From: Nocardioides zeae
GTDB taxonomy: Bacteria; Actinomycetota; Actinomycetes; Propionibacteriales; Nocardioidaceae
Length of the DNA stretch: 64,000 nucleotides
Assembly (NCBI RefSeq): GCF_030818655.1
Contig: NZ_JAUTAN010000001.1
Location: 1,116,001-1,180,000 of the forward strand
Reading direction: 5' to 3'
Shown here: piece after piece, positions 24,463 to 31,187 of the stretch
Layout: every line of letters begins with the position of its first letter
Numbering within the stretch: position 1 is the stretch's first letter
Notes under the pieces: generated by a model
The model's input: the letters and a program-made list of their open reading frames with translations, nothing else
Databases searched by the model: none
Told to the model about the DNA's origin: nothing
Position numbers and translations under genes: made by a program

Positions 24463-24484
24463 GTGGGTCAGTAGTGGGTCAGTC
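24463..24484. repeat. Left copy of a putative integrase arm repeat
   Basis: GTGGGTCAGTA followed by GTGGGTCAGTC. A close copy (GTGGGTCAGTA, then GTTCAGTC) occurs at 31105-31126 near the other end of the element, in the same orientation. Position inside both att ends fits arm-type integrase sites. Confidence 0.4.
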
Positions 24485-24741
24485 ATCGAAGCCGAGACGT
24501 CGCGCCGAGCGCTGGCGCTGACGGGCCGCTCGAAGACGACGGAGGCGTCGCACGGTCAGGGGTAGGCCGCGAGCGCGGCGGGCTCGTCGATCAGGGCGTT
24601 GAGCTCTTGGTAGTAGCGCGTGCTAGAGACGCCGCAGTCACGCACGGCCTAATCCTTCACGCCCTGATACTTCCACCACGAGCGCTCGAACTCGAGCATG
24701 TCGCGGTGCCGCTCGATGAGAGTCTCGGTCGTCGTGCTCAT
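24479..24741 (-). pseudogene. DUF3263 protein, inactivated by nonsense and frameshift
   Basis: From the ATG at 24741 the frame reads RHRDMLEFERSWWKYQGVKD, then TAG (24651-24649) where the family has Gln, then VSSTRYYQELNALIDEP. A frameshift near 24557-24563 moves it into LTVRRLRRLRAARQRQRSAR, ending at TGA 24479. This is the DUF3263 pattern, a small actinobacterial helix-turn-helix-like family. Two independent lesions show that it is dead. Confidence 0.7.
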
Positions 24742-24778
24742 GGACGGCAGGCTGCCGCCGAGGACTGGCGGTTCTGGG

Positions 24779-25261
24779 TCAGGAGTTGGCGGCCGGTTCC
24801 ACGCCCATGGACTCGAACCACGTGTCCATGCGTTCGCTCACCTGGGCGAAGTCGCCCTCGAGGTTCGGCTCGCCGAGGTGCACGCGGTAGCCCAGGCTCT
24901 CGAAGTTGGCCATGAATAGCTCGAATTCGTCGCTCGTCGTGCACGGGGTGTCGAGCCCGCGTACCGCGTCGACGAGAGCCTCGGTCGCGACGTTGTATTG
25001 CTCAGCGGCGGAGCCGGACCCCATGCTGAGCCCCCTGGCGAAGGCGAATTCGTACGCCAACAGACGCAGCGACACGACCTGCTCGCTCGGGTCCGGCACG
25101 GAGCACTCGGGCTCTTCGGACTCTTCGGCTGCCGGCGCGCTGCTGCTCGTCTCCGCAGCGGGCTCGGCGGCCGCCGGGGCGTCTTCGTCGCTCGACGAGC
25201 AGCCGCCGAGCGCGACGACCGCGACGGCCAGGGCGACGAGGGTGCGCTTCACGAGCACCAC
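24779..25261 (-). CDS. Small secreted lipoprotein of unknown function
   Basis: The 160-aa product has a basic, hydrophobic signal peptide ending in the lipobox ALGGC with acylated Cys21. A low-complexity Ala/Ser/Glu/Pro linker follows to about residue 52, then a helical domain of about 100 residues with two cysteines that could pair. Starts at GTG 25261 and GTG 25252 are both possible; the latter gives MKRTLVALAV, a more typical signal start. It sits in the prophage remnant and could be a lysogenic conversion or superinfection-exclusion protein, which is inference from location only. Confidence 0.7.
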   Translation of the reverse strand: MVLVKRTLVALAVAVVALGGCSSSDEDAPAAAEPAAETSSSAPAAEESEEPECSVPDPSEQVVSLRLLAYEFAFARGLSMGSGSAAEQYNVATEALVDAVRGLDTPCTTSDEFELFMANFESLGYRVHLGEPNLEGDFAQVSERMDTWFESMGVEPAANS

Positions 25262-25273
25262 GGTACGGCGCCG

Positions 25274-25474
25274 TCAGCGCCTCGGCAGGGAATCCGGCCA
25301 GCTGGGGTCGGCGTAGCGGTCGACGGAGTAGACGATGTGCCCCTCGGGCATCTCGGCCTTGGCCTGCTCGAGCGCCTCGTCGTAGGTGTCGGCGGTCTTC
25401 GTGATGCGGTCGGTTTCCTGGCCGCGGGGGACGCCGGCTGGGGTGGCGTGGGCGATGGTGAGGGTGACGGGCAC
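25274..25474 (-). CDS. Small protein of unknown function
   Basis: The 66-aa frame from GTG 25474 reads MPVTLTIAHATPAGVPRGQE, with a following amphipathic stretch TYDEALEQAKAEMPEGHIVY and a basic end. The regular strand-helix-strand look suggests a real product, but no family is recognised. The longer open frame upstream has no protein-like character. Confidence 0.5.
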   Translation of the reverse strand: MPVTLTIAHATPAGVPRGQETDRITKTADTYDEALEQAKAEMPEGHIVYSVDRYADPSWPDSLPRR

Positions 25475-25711
25475 GGGGTCGAGTGGCAGCCGGGGCCCGA
25501 GGGTTGGCAGGCGTGGGTGTCGTACCTCGAGATCGGTGCCGTGGCGCACGGGCAGAACGTTCGGCTGCGGACCGAGCTGCTCGAGGAGCGGTGGGTGCGT
25601 CAGGCCGTGGCGCCGGCGCCCGACACGGACATGGTGTCTTTCACCCGGCCAACACGCCGCCGCCGGGTGAAGCGCAGGGCTGAACTTCGCCAGTCTGAAG
25701 CCAGGTTCTAG
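25475..25711 (+). other. Possible coding remnant on the + strand
   Basis: The frame ending at TAG 25711 reads EWQPGPEGWQAWVSYLEIGA, and later RLRTELLEERWVRQAV, ending in a basic tail. It looks protein-like, but I find no convincing start, so it may be the 3' end of a decayed phage gene. Confidence 0.3.
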
Positions 25712-25728
25712 TTCCATGGCGGGCTGGT

Positions 25729-26280
25729 TCAGGGCTCGATCGTGAAGTCGGGTGATGTCGGGCCGGTCGTCCTGGCTGACCGCAGCGCCGGACCGGTATA
25801 GGCCGTGAACGGCGCGGGGGCGGGGTTGGTCGCCGTCGCGGGAGATGGCACCGTGAGGGTCATCGTGCTGGCGCCGAAGGCTGTCTGCGCGAAGCCCACC
25901 GTGATCGTCGGAGCGGGAACCGTTTGCCCGCCTGCGATCTCTCTCGTTCCGGTGTATCGAAGGCCGCTGGTCCCGGCGGTGTATTGGAAGGCGACGTACG
26001 CCCACCCGTTTGAGGTGCCGTACCCGCCCATCGCCCTCTCCGAGGTGGTGGGGTCAGCTTCGACGGTCAGGATCAGGGTGACCATGACCGGCGTGGTCCC
26101 GTTGTTGGTCACCGTCCCTGTCGCTGTCGCGTTACCCGAGTTCCGTGTTGATGCGAGCGTGCCGGTCACGACCGTTGCGGCAGATGCTGCGTAGGCGGGC
26201 GCGGCAGCGACAACCACGATGGCGGGCGCCGTCCAAACGGTTGCGCGGATTACGGTACGGCGCCGGGGTGTCGAAAGCAT
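25729..26280 (-). CDS. Secreted protein with a twin-arginine-like signal
   Basis: The 183-aa protein starts MLSTPRRRTVIRATVWTAPA and continues into a hydrophobic core ending AAPAYAA, a probable signal peptide with signal peptidase I cleavage and a possible Tat RR motif. The mature part is Thr/Ala/Gly-rich beta-type sequence (VVTGTLASTRNSGNATATG), like Ig-like or choice-of-anchor surface domains. ATG 26280 is preferred over a longer frame because it begins the signal. It lies within the prophage remnant, but similar proteins occur on host chromosomes. Confidence 0.65.
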   Translation of the reverse strand: MLSTPRRRTVIRATVWTAPAIVVVAAAPAYAASAATVVTGTLASTRNSGNATATGTVTNNGTTPVMVTLILTVEADPTTSERAMGGYGTSNGWAYVAFQYTAGTSGLRYTGTREIAGGQTVPAPTITVGFAQTAFGASTMTLTVPSPATATNPAPAPFTAYTGPALRSARTTGPTSPDFTIEP

Positions 26281-26394
26281 GGGTGCAGCGTGGCACGTCA
26301 AGCGGGTGCGCGTCTCCCGAATGCTGACATGGCGCCCCCGTCTCGCGGCCTGAACCGGGGGCGCTGTGCTGATGAGGTACCCCGGACGCAGCGA

Positions 26395-26431
26395 AGCGCC
26401 CCCGCCACCCACGCGGGGTGACGGGGACGCT
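26395..26431. terminator. Imperfect hairpin, probable terminator
   Basis: AGCGCCCCCGCCACCC and GGGGTGACGGGGACGCT pair over about 16 positions with two mismatches. It lies just downstream (leftward) of the holin stop at 26458, so it would end the lysis-gene transcript. Confidence 0.45.
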
Positions 26432-26457
26432 GCAGCGAGGGTAGCGCGACGGGGCGG

Positions 26458-26766
26458 CTACTCGAGGCGGTGCTGGCCGGGCGGCTCCTGCTCGTCGCTC
26501 CGGTCGATGTAGACCTTCGGCGACGGCTCGGCGGCGAGCCACGGCGCCCACTGCTTCAGGAACGCCTCGACGGCCGGGAGCGCCATCACGCGGGTGATGA
26601 CGGCGGCCGCGGCGAGCACCTGGCCGACGATGGCCGGCGCCTGCTCGAGGTCGACGTAGACGCCGGCCGCGACGAGCGGAACGAGGGTGGCCACGGCGAG
26701 CACGAGCTGCACGACGGTGCGGACGGTCGACCGCCAGGGGCGGCGGACCTGGGTGGGCGTGGTCAT
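26458..26766 (-). CDS. Phage holin-like membrane protein
   Basis: The 102-aa protein has two hydrophobic segments, VVQLVLAVATLVPLVAAGVY and IVGQVLAAAAVITRVMALPA, with a short basic N-terminus and a charged C-terminal tail. This is the arrangement of actinophage holins encoded next to endolysins. The ATG at 26766 has GGAGG 5 nt upstream. It follows the endolysin gene by 64 nt on the same strand. It would form membrane lesions that release the lysin. Confidence 0.75.
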   Translation of the reverse strand: MTTPTQVRRPWRSTVRTVVQLVLAVATLVPLVAAGVYVDLEQAPAIVGQVLAAAAVITRVMALPAVEAFLKQWAPWLAAEPSPKVYIDRSDEQEPPGQHRLE

Positions 26767-26830
26767 GTGTACCTCCGGCGGACGGCGCGACGGATCGCGA
26801 GGTGGATGACGAGGTCGAGCAGCCGGCGGA

Positions 26831-27559
26831 TCACGCCGGGATCCCGCGGCGCACGAGGAGGTCGAGACGGGTGATGAGCCGCTGGTACCGCTCGACGGTC
26901 TTCGGCTTCCGCGGCCGGGCGCGGTGCGCCTGGTCCTTCCGGATGAAGCACTCGCGCCGGCGCGCGGCGTACTGCGACGCGGGGTAGGTCCGCAGGTACT
27001 TGTAGACCTCGGCCAGCTCACGCTCGCGGCGGGTGTGCTGCGCGGTGCCCGGCTTGAGGTGCTGCAGCTTCTCGATGAGGTCGAGCTCCTTGTCGTGCAG
27101 CCGGCGGAAGGTCGGCTTCACGCGCACGGCCGGCGGCGCGGGCTTCGGCGGCTCCCACACCGTCGTGCCGTTGAGGTCCTCGGTCCAGCCGAGGAGCGTC
27201 GCGTTCCAGCGCTTCGTGATGACGTCGATGTGCACGACGTCGATGCGGCCCCTGCGGAGGATGTCGTTCGAGAGCACGTACCCGTTGCCGAGCGACAGGG
27301 CGACGTGGCCGTGCGGGCCGCGCGTGCGCCAGAAGACGGGCACGCCCTCGGGGATGGTCTCGGACCGGGACGTGACGTGGCGGCGGTCGGCACCGTTCCA
27401 CGCCTTGATCGCCGACAGGAAGCGCGCGTCGACGCCGAAGCAGGAGCGGACGAAGACGAGGCACCAGGCGAGCCAGTCCCCGGACAGGGTGGGCGCGCGG
27501 CGGTCCGAGTCGACCCAGCTGCGGCCCCAGTCGATCGCGTCGGCTGCGGAGCGGGACAT
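26831..27559 (-). CDS. Phage endolysin (NlpC/P60- or CHAP-like peptidase)
   Basis: The 242-aa protein shows the Cys-His peptidase order: WLAWCLVFVR with the putative nucleophile Cys near residue 31, then IPEGVPVFW and GPHGHVALS with the His, and a GWTEDLNG end of domain. This matches the N-terminal domain of many actinophage lysins. The C-terminal 90 residues are highly basic and helical (FRRLHDKELDLIEKLQHL, RPRKPKTVERYQRL) and may bind the wall. The ATG at 27559 follows GGGGAGG and overlaps the stop of the upstream small gene (ATGA). Confidence 0.75.
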   Translation of the reverse strand: MSRSAADAIDWGRSWVDSDRRAPTLSGDWLAWCLVFVRSCFGVDARFLSAIKAWNGADRRHVTSRSETIPEGVPVFWRTRGPHGHVALSLGNGYVLSNDILRRGRIDVVHIDVITKRWNATLLGWTEDLNGTTVWEPPKPAPPAVRVKPTFRRLHDKELDLIEKLQHLKPGTAQHTRRERELAEVYKYLRTYPASQYAARRRECFIRKDQAHRARPRKPKTVERYQRLITRLDLLVRRGIPA

Positions 27560-27768
27560 CACGCCTCCCCTCCCTCGACCACGTCGCCGGGCTCGTCGGT
27601 GCCGGGGGCGGCGTCGGCGGTGTCCGAGCCGTCCTCCTGCTCCGTCTCGTCGTCGTAGGGGCACGGGAGCGCGAGGGCGAGGTCGCGCTCGTCGGTCTGG
27701 TGGGCGAGCCCGAGCGGGTCGACGTCGACCCCGCGCGGCTCGGTGTTCTCGGTGGCGTGCTCGGACAC
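27556..27768 (-). CDS. Small acidic protein upstream of the endolysin
   Basis: The product is about 69 aa, starts at GTG with GAGGAGG 5-6 nt before it, and ends in the ATGA overlap with the lysin start. It is rich in Asp, Glu, Thr and Pro (DDETEQEDGSD) with no motif. Strong ribosome site and coupling argue that it is expressed. Function unknown; phage lysis cassettes often carry such a small gene. Confidence 0.6.
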
Positions 27769-27835
27769 GGGGTCCTCCTCGGGTGGGTTGGTGCCGGGAT
27801 ACGTGAAAGCCCGCCGCGCGGGGTGCGGGGCGGGC

Positions 27836-27841
27836 TAGGTT
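27836..27841 (+). promoter_or_regulatory. -10 element for a leaderless transcript
   Basis: TAGGTT, 7 nt before the GTG at 27849; same form as the promoter of mazG. Confidence 0.55.
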
Positions 27842-27848
27842 TCGCAGC

Positions 27849-28685
27849 GTGAGCGAGCAACAGCCAGCAGGTCAGCCAGCAGGTCAGCCCGACAAGAACG
27901 CGGGCAAGGGCAAGTCCGGGTCTGGGGAGGGTGGTCCTGGAAAGACCGCTGCAGCGGCGCGGACGTTCGCGAAGTGGGGGCCGGTCGTGCTGCTCGTCGC
28001 CGGCGCCTACATCGGTGTCCGAGTGATGGATACCTTCATCGGTAAGGCGGCCAGCGAAGAGCCGTTGACCACGCTCGAGCAGACCTTCTTCGGCTTGTAC
28101 TCAGTGGTCCTTGGAGGCGGGTTGTCGTGGCTCGTCACGCACTTCTATTCGCGTCGAGATGCCCATCAGCAGTCCGCTCAGCTCGCTCGGCCTGCCCTCC
28201 GCCGCGTCGTCGCAGCGCGCGACTCCGTGGACCAGATTCTCGCCGCTGTCGACCGCAGGCGGGCGGACCAAGAGGGCGGGGCGGATGACGAAAGGCTGCT
28301 GGGCCTCCGCGAGATCATCGTTCAGCACGCTCGGGTCCTCGATGACGCTGTGCTCGACTGGGGCGAGCTCCTGCCGGATGAGGTGAGGCTCGTTACCGAA
28401 CACCGTTCCGTAGAGGCGGTTGCGGCGACGGTGGCAACGATCGAGGAACGCCTCAACACAATCGAGAGCGGGTCCCCTGACGCTGCCGTTGCGAAGGACA
28501 TCGCTGATTTGAGGAAGCAGCTTGCTGCCGTTCACGGTGAAGTGTCGCGTACCGCCCGGATGCGGCACTCGCTCGGAGGTGTCGATCCTCAGCTCGTGAT
28601 CAATACCGCGGCAAACGGGCCGGCGTGGCGGGGGCCCGCGAGCACGAGCGGAGTCATCAACTTGCGCGATTCTGGCCCGGAGTGA
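27849..28685 (+). CDS. Membrane protein with a helical cytoplasmic domain (prophage cargo)
   Basis: The 278-aa protein has a Gln/Pro/Gly-rich head of about 35 residues. Two membrane segments follow, WGPVVLLVAGAYIGVRVM and LEQTFFGLYSVVLGGGLSWL, then a long charged helical region (SRRDAHQQSAQLARPALRR to about residue 235) likely to form coiled coil. No family is recognised. It has its own leaderless promoter and runs opposite to the lysis genes, as lysogeny-expressed cargo genes often do. A defence or exclusion role is a guess from location. Confidence 0.65.
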   Translation: MSEQQPAGQPAGQPDKNAGKGKSGSGEGGPGKTAAAARTFAKWGPVVLLVAGAYIGVRVMDTFIGKAASEEPLTTLEQTFFGLYSVVLGGGLSWLVTHFYSRRDAHQQSAQLARPALRRVVAARDSVDQILAAVDRRRADQEGGADDERLLGLREIIVQHARVLDDAVLDWGELLPDEVRLVTEHRSVEAVAATVATIEERLNTIESGSPDAAVAKDIADLRKQLAAVHGEVSRTARMRHSLGGVDPQLVINTAANGPAWRGPASTSGVINLRDSGPE

Positions 28686-28753
28686 GTCGGCCGGTGGAGA
28701 CTCAGGCGAGCGCGGCGCCTATCTCAGTGAGCCGCTTTGTGATCGGGGGCTAC

Positions 28754-29569
28754 TCAGTCTTCGGGTGGCGGCGGCCGTTGTTCGTCGGGCTGCAAAGGGA
28801 TACCGAATACGGTGGGCGAGATCAAGCCGTAGGGGAGCAGCCTGGGCGCCACTACGATCGGCGCGATCGGGGCCAGGTAATCGAGCTCGGCGCGTCGCAG
28901 AGTCTCGAGTACCTCGTACGCAATCTGCCGAATGCAGCCAGCAACAACGTTGCCGCGCATGGGAACGAATGACTCCATGCCGTTGTCGTCGACGACGCTG
29001 TGCTCAATGCCGAGGAAGTCGCGGCCGAACGCGTCGTAGTCCTCGTCGATGGCGGGATCCACGTGGCTGCCGCCGTCCTGGTTGGCCGCGATCCGGACGA
29101 GGTCGAAGCGCGAGAACGTGCTCCCTGCTGACGTTTCGATGCCCGGCGCAGTCCACCACTCGGGGAATGGCCGCGGGACGTCTTGGACAGCGGCCAGCGG
29201 TGCAATCCAGGCCGGCTCATCGGTGACCGGGTGCAGGCCGGGCAAGACGAGGCCCGCGTCGCTGGGGGTCTGCGAGACGACGGTCATCCCCTTGGGTTCC
29301 ATCGAGCGGGCCGCCTCCTCAGCGCGGGCGTTGATAGCGTCGCGGTACCGGCAAGTGTCGACGAACGGGAGGGTCTCAAGAAGACCCAGCTGGGAGAGCA
29401 ACGCCCTCGAGTTTCCCTGGTGGTGGAGCAACACACGCAGCACTTGCGCCAGGCGGATGGCCTCGTCATCGTTCCCGCGGTCGACAGCGACCGCGGATGC
29501 CTGCATGAACCTCACCTGACGCTGCAGGTGCGCCCGCAGCTCGTGTGAGCTGAGCGGTCGGCGTCCCAT
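28754..29569 (-). CDS. Unknown prophage-cargo protein
   Basis: The 271-aa protein starts with a helical segment (LSSHELRAHLQRQVRFMQAS, then NDDEAIRLAQVLRVLLHHQG) that resembles small four-helix domains. A mixed region follows with WWTAPGIET, FSRFDLVRIAANQDGG and DYDAFGRDFLG, and a helical end VVAGCIRQIAYEVL. No catalytic motif is clear. It is convergent with the membrane-protein gene at 27849 and divergent from 29670. Base composition is slightly lower in G+C than the flanks. Confidence 0.6.
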   Translation of the reverse strand: MGRRPLSSHELRAHLQRQVRFMQASAVAVDRGNDDEAIRLAQVLRVLLHHQGNSRALLSQLGLLETLPFVDTCRYRDAINARAEEAARSMEPKGMTVVSQTPSDAGLVLPGLHPVTDEPAWIAPLAAVQDVPRPFPEWWTAPGIETSAGSTFSRFDLVRIAANQDGGSHVDPAIDEDYDAFGRDFLGIEHSVVDDNGMESFVPMRGNVVAGCIRQIAYEVLETLRRAELDYLAPIAPIVVAPRLLPYGLISPTVFGIPLQPDEQRPPPPED

Positions 29570-29656
29570 GAGCGAAGGCTACTGGGCCCGAACTGCTGAT
29601 CAAGGCTTCTGCCGCACGCTGGCGGTTGCCCCGGGAGGGGTGTCCGGGGCAGGGGC

Positions 29657-29662
29657 TAGGTT
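29657..29662 (+). promoter_or_regulatory. -10 element for a leaderless transcript
   Basis: TAGGTT, 7 nt before the ATG at 29670. No ribosome site precedes the start, which supports leaderless translation and decides the start of the gene. Confidence 0.5.
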
Positions 29663-29669
29663 CGAGCGC

Positions 29670-29906
29670 ATGATGAAGAGCGAGCACGGCATGGGCAACT
29701 ACCGATCAGAGACCACACTCGGTACGGGGTACGGCTCGTTCGAGACGGATGCCAACGCCATCGCGTGGGTTGAGGGGCACCTTCAGCACGAGTCGCCGTC
29801 CGTGGAGCGCGTCGACTTGTACCGTCAGCAAGGCGGCCGCGGCACCATCGTCATGCGGTGGCAGCGCTCGGGAGGCGGCCCGTGGCGGCAGGCCGCCGGC
29901 CGCTGA
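29670..29906 (+). CDS. Small protein of unknown function
   Basis: The 78-aa product (MMKSEHGMGNYRSETTLGTG, with later AIAWVEGHLQHESPSVERVD) has a mixed strand/helix look and a Gly/Arg-rich tail. The start at 29670 is set by the leaderless promoter; a longer frame from 29568 would overlap the divergent gene. No family recognised. Confidence 0.5.
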   Translation: MMKSEHGMGNYRSETTLGTGYGSFETDANAIAWVEGHLQHESPSVERVDLYRQQGGRGTIVMRWQRSGGGPWRQAAGR

Positions 29907-29910
29907 GGCG

Positions 29911-30289
29911 TCAGACCGCGCGGAGCTGCATGTACGGCGCGGCGGTGTTGTAGATCGTGTTCCCGATCGTCGCGGGCGCTGCGCCGTCGGCGATGCCGTT
30001 GATGATGTAGGCGTTCGACGCGGGCACCGTCCAGGAGTTGTCGCCCGTGACCAGCGGGTCCGCGCCGGTCGCGGTGAGGAACGACGGCGGCGTGGCCGGT
30101 GCGCCCTGGCTGATGACGGCCATGTGGTAGCGGCCGGGCGGCAGCGTGATGGGGTTCGCCGGGTCGAAGTTGAGGACGCCGTACACCGGCGTCTTGGTCC
30201 CGAGGTCCGCCACGAGCGTGAGGGGTCGGCCCTGGGCGTCGGCGGCGTAGATCGCGGCCCGCACGACGCCCTCGGCGCTGCGCTCGGCT
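29911..30289 (-). pseudogene. 3' fragment of a phage structural (tail/fibre-like) protein
   Basis: About 125 codons remain, reading RAAIYAADAQGRPLTLVADL, then PITLPPGRYHMAVISQG and IINGIADGAAPATIGNT. The jelly-roll-like pattern with LPPGRYH is common in actinophage tail or minor structural proteins. Reading backward, the frame is closed by a TGA at about 30290, where integrase sequence begins. The 5' part has been deleted. A GTG at 30264 could allow translation of the stub. Confidence 0.6.
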
Positions 30290-31028
30290 CAAGACGGAAG
30301 GCCGCGAGGACTCCTACGTCTACGCCCTGCACGCCCGGCTCGCCCAGCTGTACTTCGACGCCATCGACGACGGGCTGGTGGCGAAGTCGCCGTGCTCGCG
30401 CAAGACGGCTCCGCCGGCTGGTAAGCAGAAGGCCTACGTCGCGACCACCGACCAGGTCTGGGCGCTCTACGAGGCGGTGCCGGCCCCTGTCCGAACCGCC
30501 GTGCTGACGGGCGCCTTCCTAGGCACCCGACTGGCCGAGGCTGGTGGTCTGATGATCGCGGACCTCGACCTCATGCGCGGCGTCTGGTCGCCGTCCGCTC
30601 AGTACCCGGACGACGAGCTGAAGACCGCGACGTCGCGAACGCCGGTCCCGTTCTCACAGGAGCTCGCGCTCGAGCTGTCGGCGCACATCGCGGCGACCGC
30701 CGACCAGCGCAAGGGGGAGTGGCTGCTGTGCGACCAGTGGGGGAGCCAACTCGCGCCCTGGACAATCCAGCGCGCTATCCGGGCGGCTCGGGCCAAGGTG
30801 CCGGGGCTCCCCGAGGCGTTCAGCTACCTGCGGCACTTCTTCGCGTCCATGCTGATCGCCGACGGGTCCGACGTGAAGAAGGTGCAGGCGGCGCTCCGGC
30901 ACGCAAGCGCCAAGTCGACGCTCGACACCTACAGCCACCTGTGGCCGGACGCCGACGACACCATCCGCGCGGCGGGGGGACGGGTGCTTCGCGAGCGTGC
31001 CGCGCGCCTGGCCGCCGAGGCCACCTGA
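30289..31028 (+). pseudogene. Tyrosine recombinase (phage integrase), N-terminally truncated
   Basis: The remaining 246 codons hold the catalytic domain. The first arginine is in GTRLAEAGGL, box II reads FSYLRHFFAS, the GHxS-like motif reads LRHASAKSTLDTY, and the nucleophilic Tyr is in TYSHLW. In box II the usual HxLRH histidine is Ser. The N-terminal arm- and core-binding domains are missing beyond the junction at about 30289; GTG 30378 is the first possible internal start. It lies 134 nt from the right attachment site, as expected for the element's own integrase. Confidence 0.8.
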
Positions 31029-31037
31029 GCGACGACA

Positions 31038-31085
31038 GAAGCGCCCCGACCGGAGCCTCCGCAGAGGTCCCGATCGGGGCGCTTC
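31038..31085. terminator. Integrase terminator hairpin
   Basis: GAAGCGCCCCGACCGG pairs with CCGATCGGGGCGCTTC (one mismatch) around a 16-nt loop, 10 nt after the integrase stop. Confidence 0.7.
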
Positions 31086-31104
31086 GTGGTTCTGTCCGAA
31101 CCGC

Positions 31105-31126
31105 GTGGGTCAGTAACGGTTCAGTC
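31105..31126. repeat. Right copy of a putative integrase arm repeat
   Basis: GTGGGTCAGTA then GTTCAGTC, matching 24463-24484 at the other end of the prophage in the same orientation. Confidence 0.4.
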
Positions 31127-31161
31127 GGAACCGAAATCCGCCGCTGACCTGCGCAGATAGA

Positions 31162-31187
31162 TCAGATGTCGTAGTACAGCTCGAACT
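31162..31187. repeat. Right attachment repeat within glnA
   Basis: 26 bp that include the glnA stop codon and its last eight codons, repeated at 24334-24359 with one mismatch. Because the core is coding, integration leaves glnA intact. Confidence 0.85.

Larger units (their letters stand above)
24334..31187. mobile_element. Prophage remnant integrated in the 3' end of glnA
   Basis: The element is bounded by 26-bp direct repeats (25/26 identical) that replicate the glnA C-terminal codons. Inside are a phage holin (26458-26766), an endolysin (26831-27559), a tail-protein fragment (29911-30289), and an N-terminally truncated tyrosine integrase (30289-31028) next to the right repeat. No capsid, portal, terminase or replication genes remain, so it is a deleted remnant. 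Cargo of unknown function lies at 27849-29906. It cannot be mobile on its own because the integrase has lost its N-terminal half and its HxxR histidine. Confidence 0.85.

Noticed and set aside
24998..25711. Long plus-strand frame over the lipoprotein
   Set aside because: Its first two thirds are antisense to a clear lipoprotein with signal peptide; only the 3' end looks protein-like and is reported separately as a remnant.
28101..28568. 155-codon minus-strand frame inside the prophage membrane-protein gene
   Set aside because: Its plus-strand partner has a promoter, membrane helices and coiled coil; the antisense frame has neither ribosome site nor motif.
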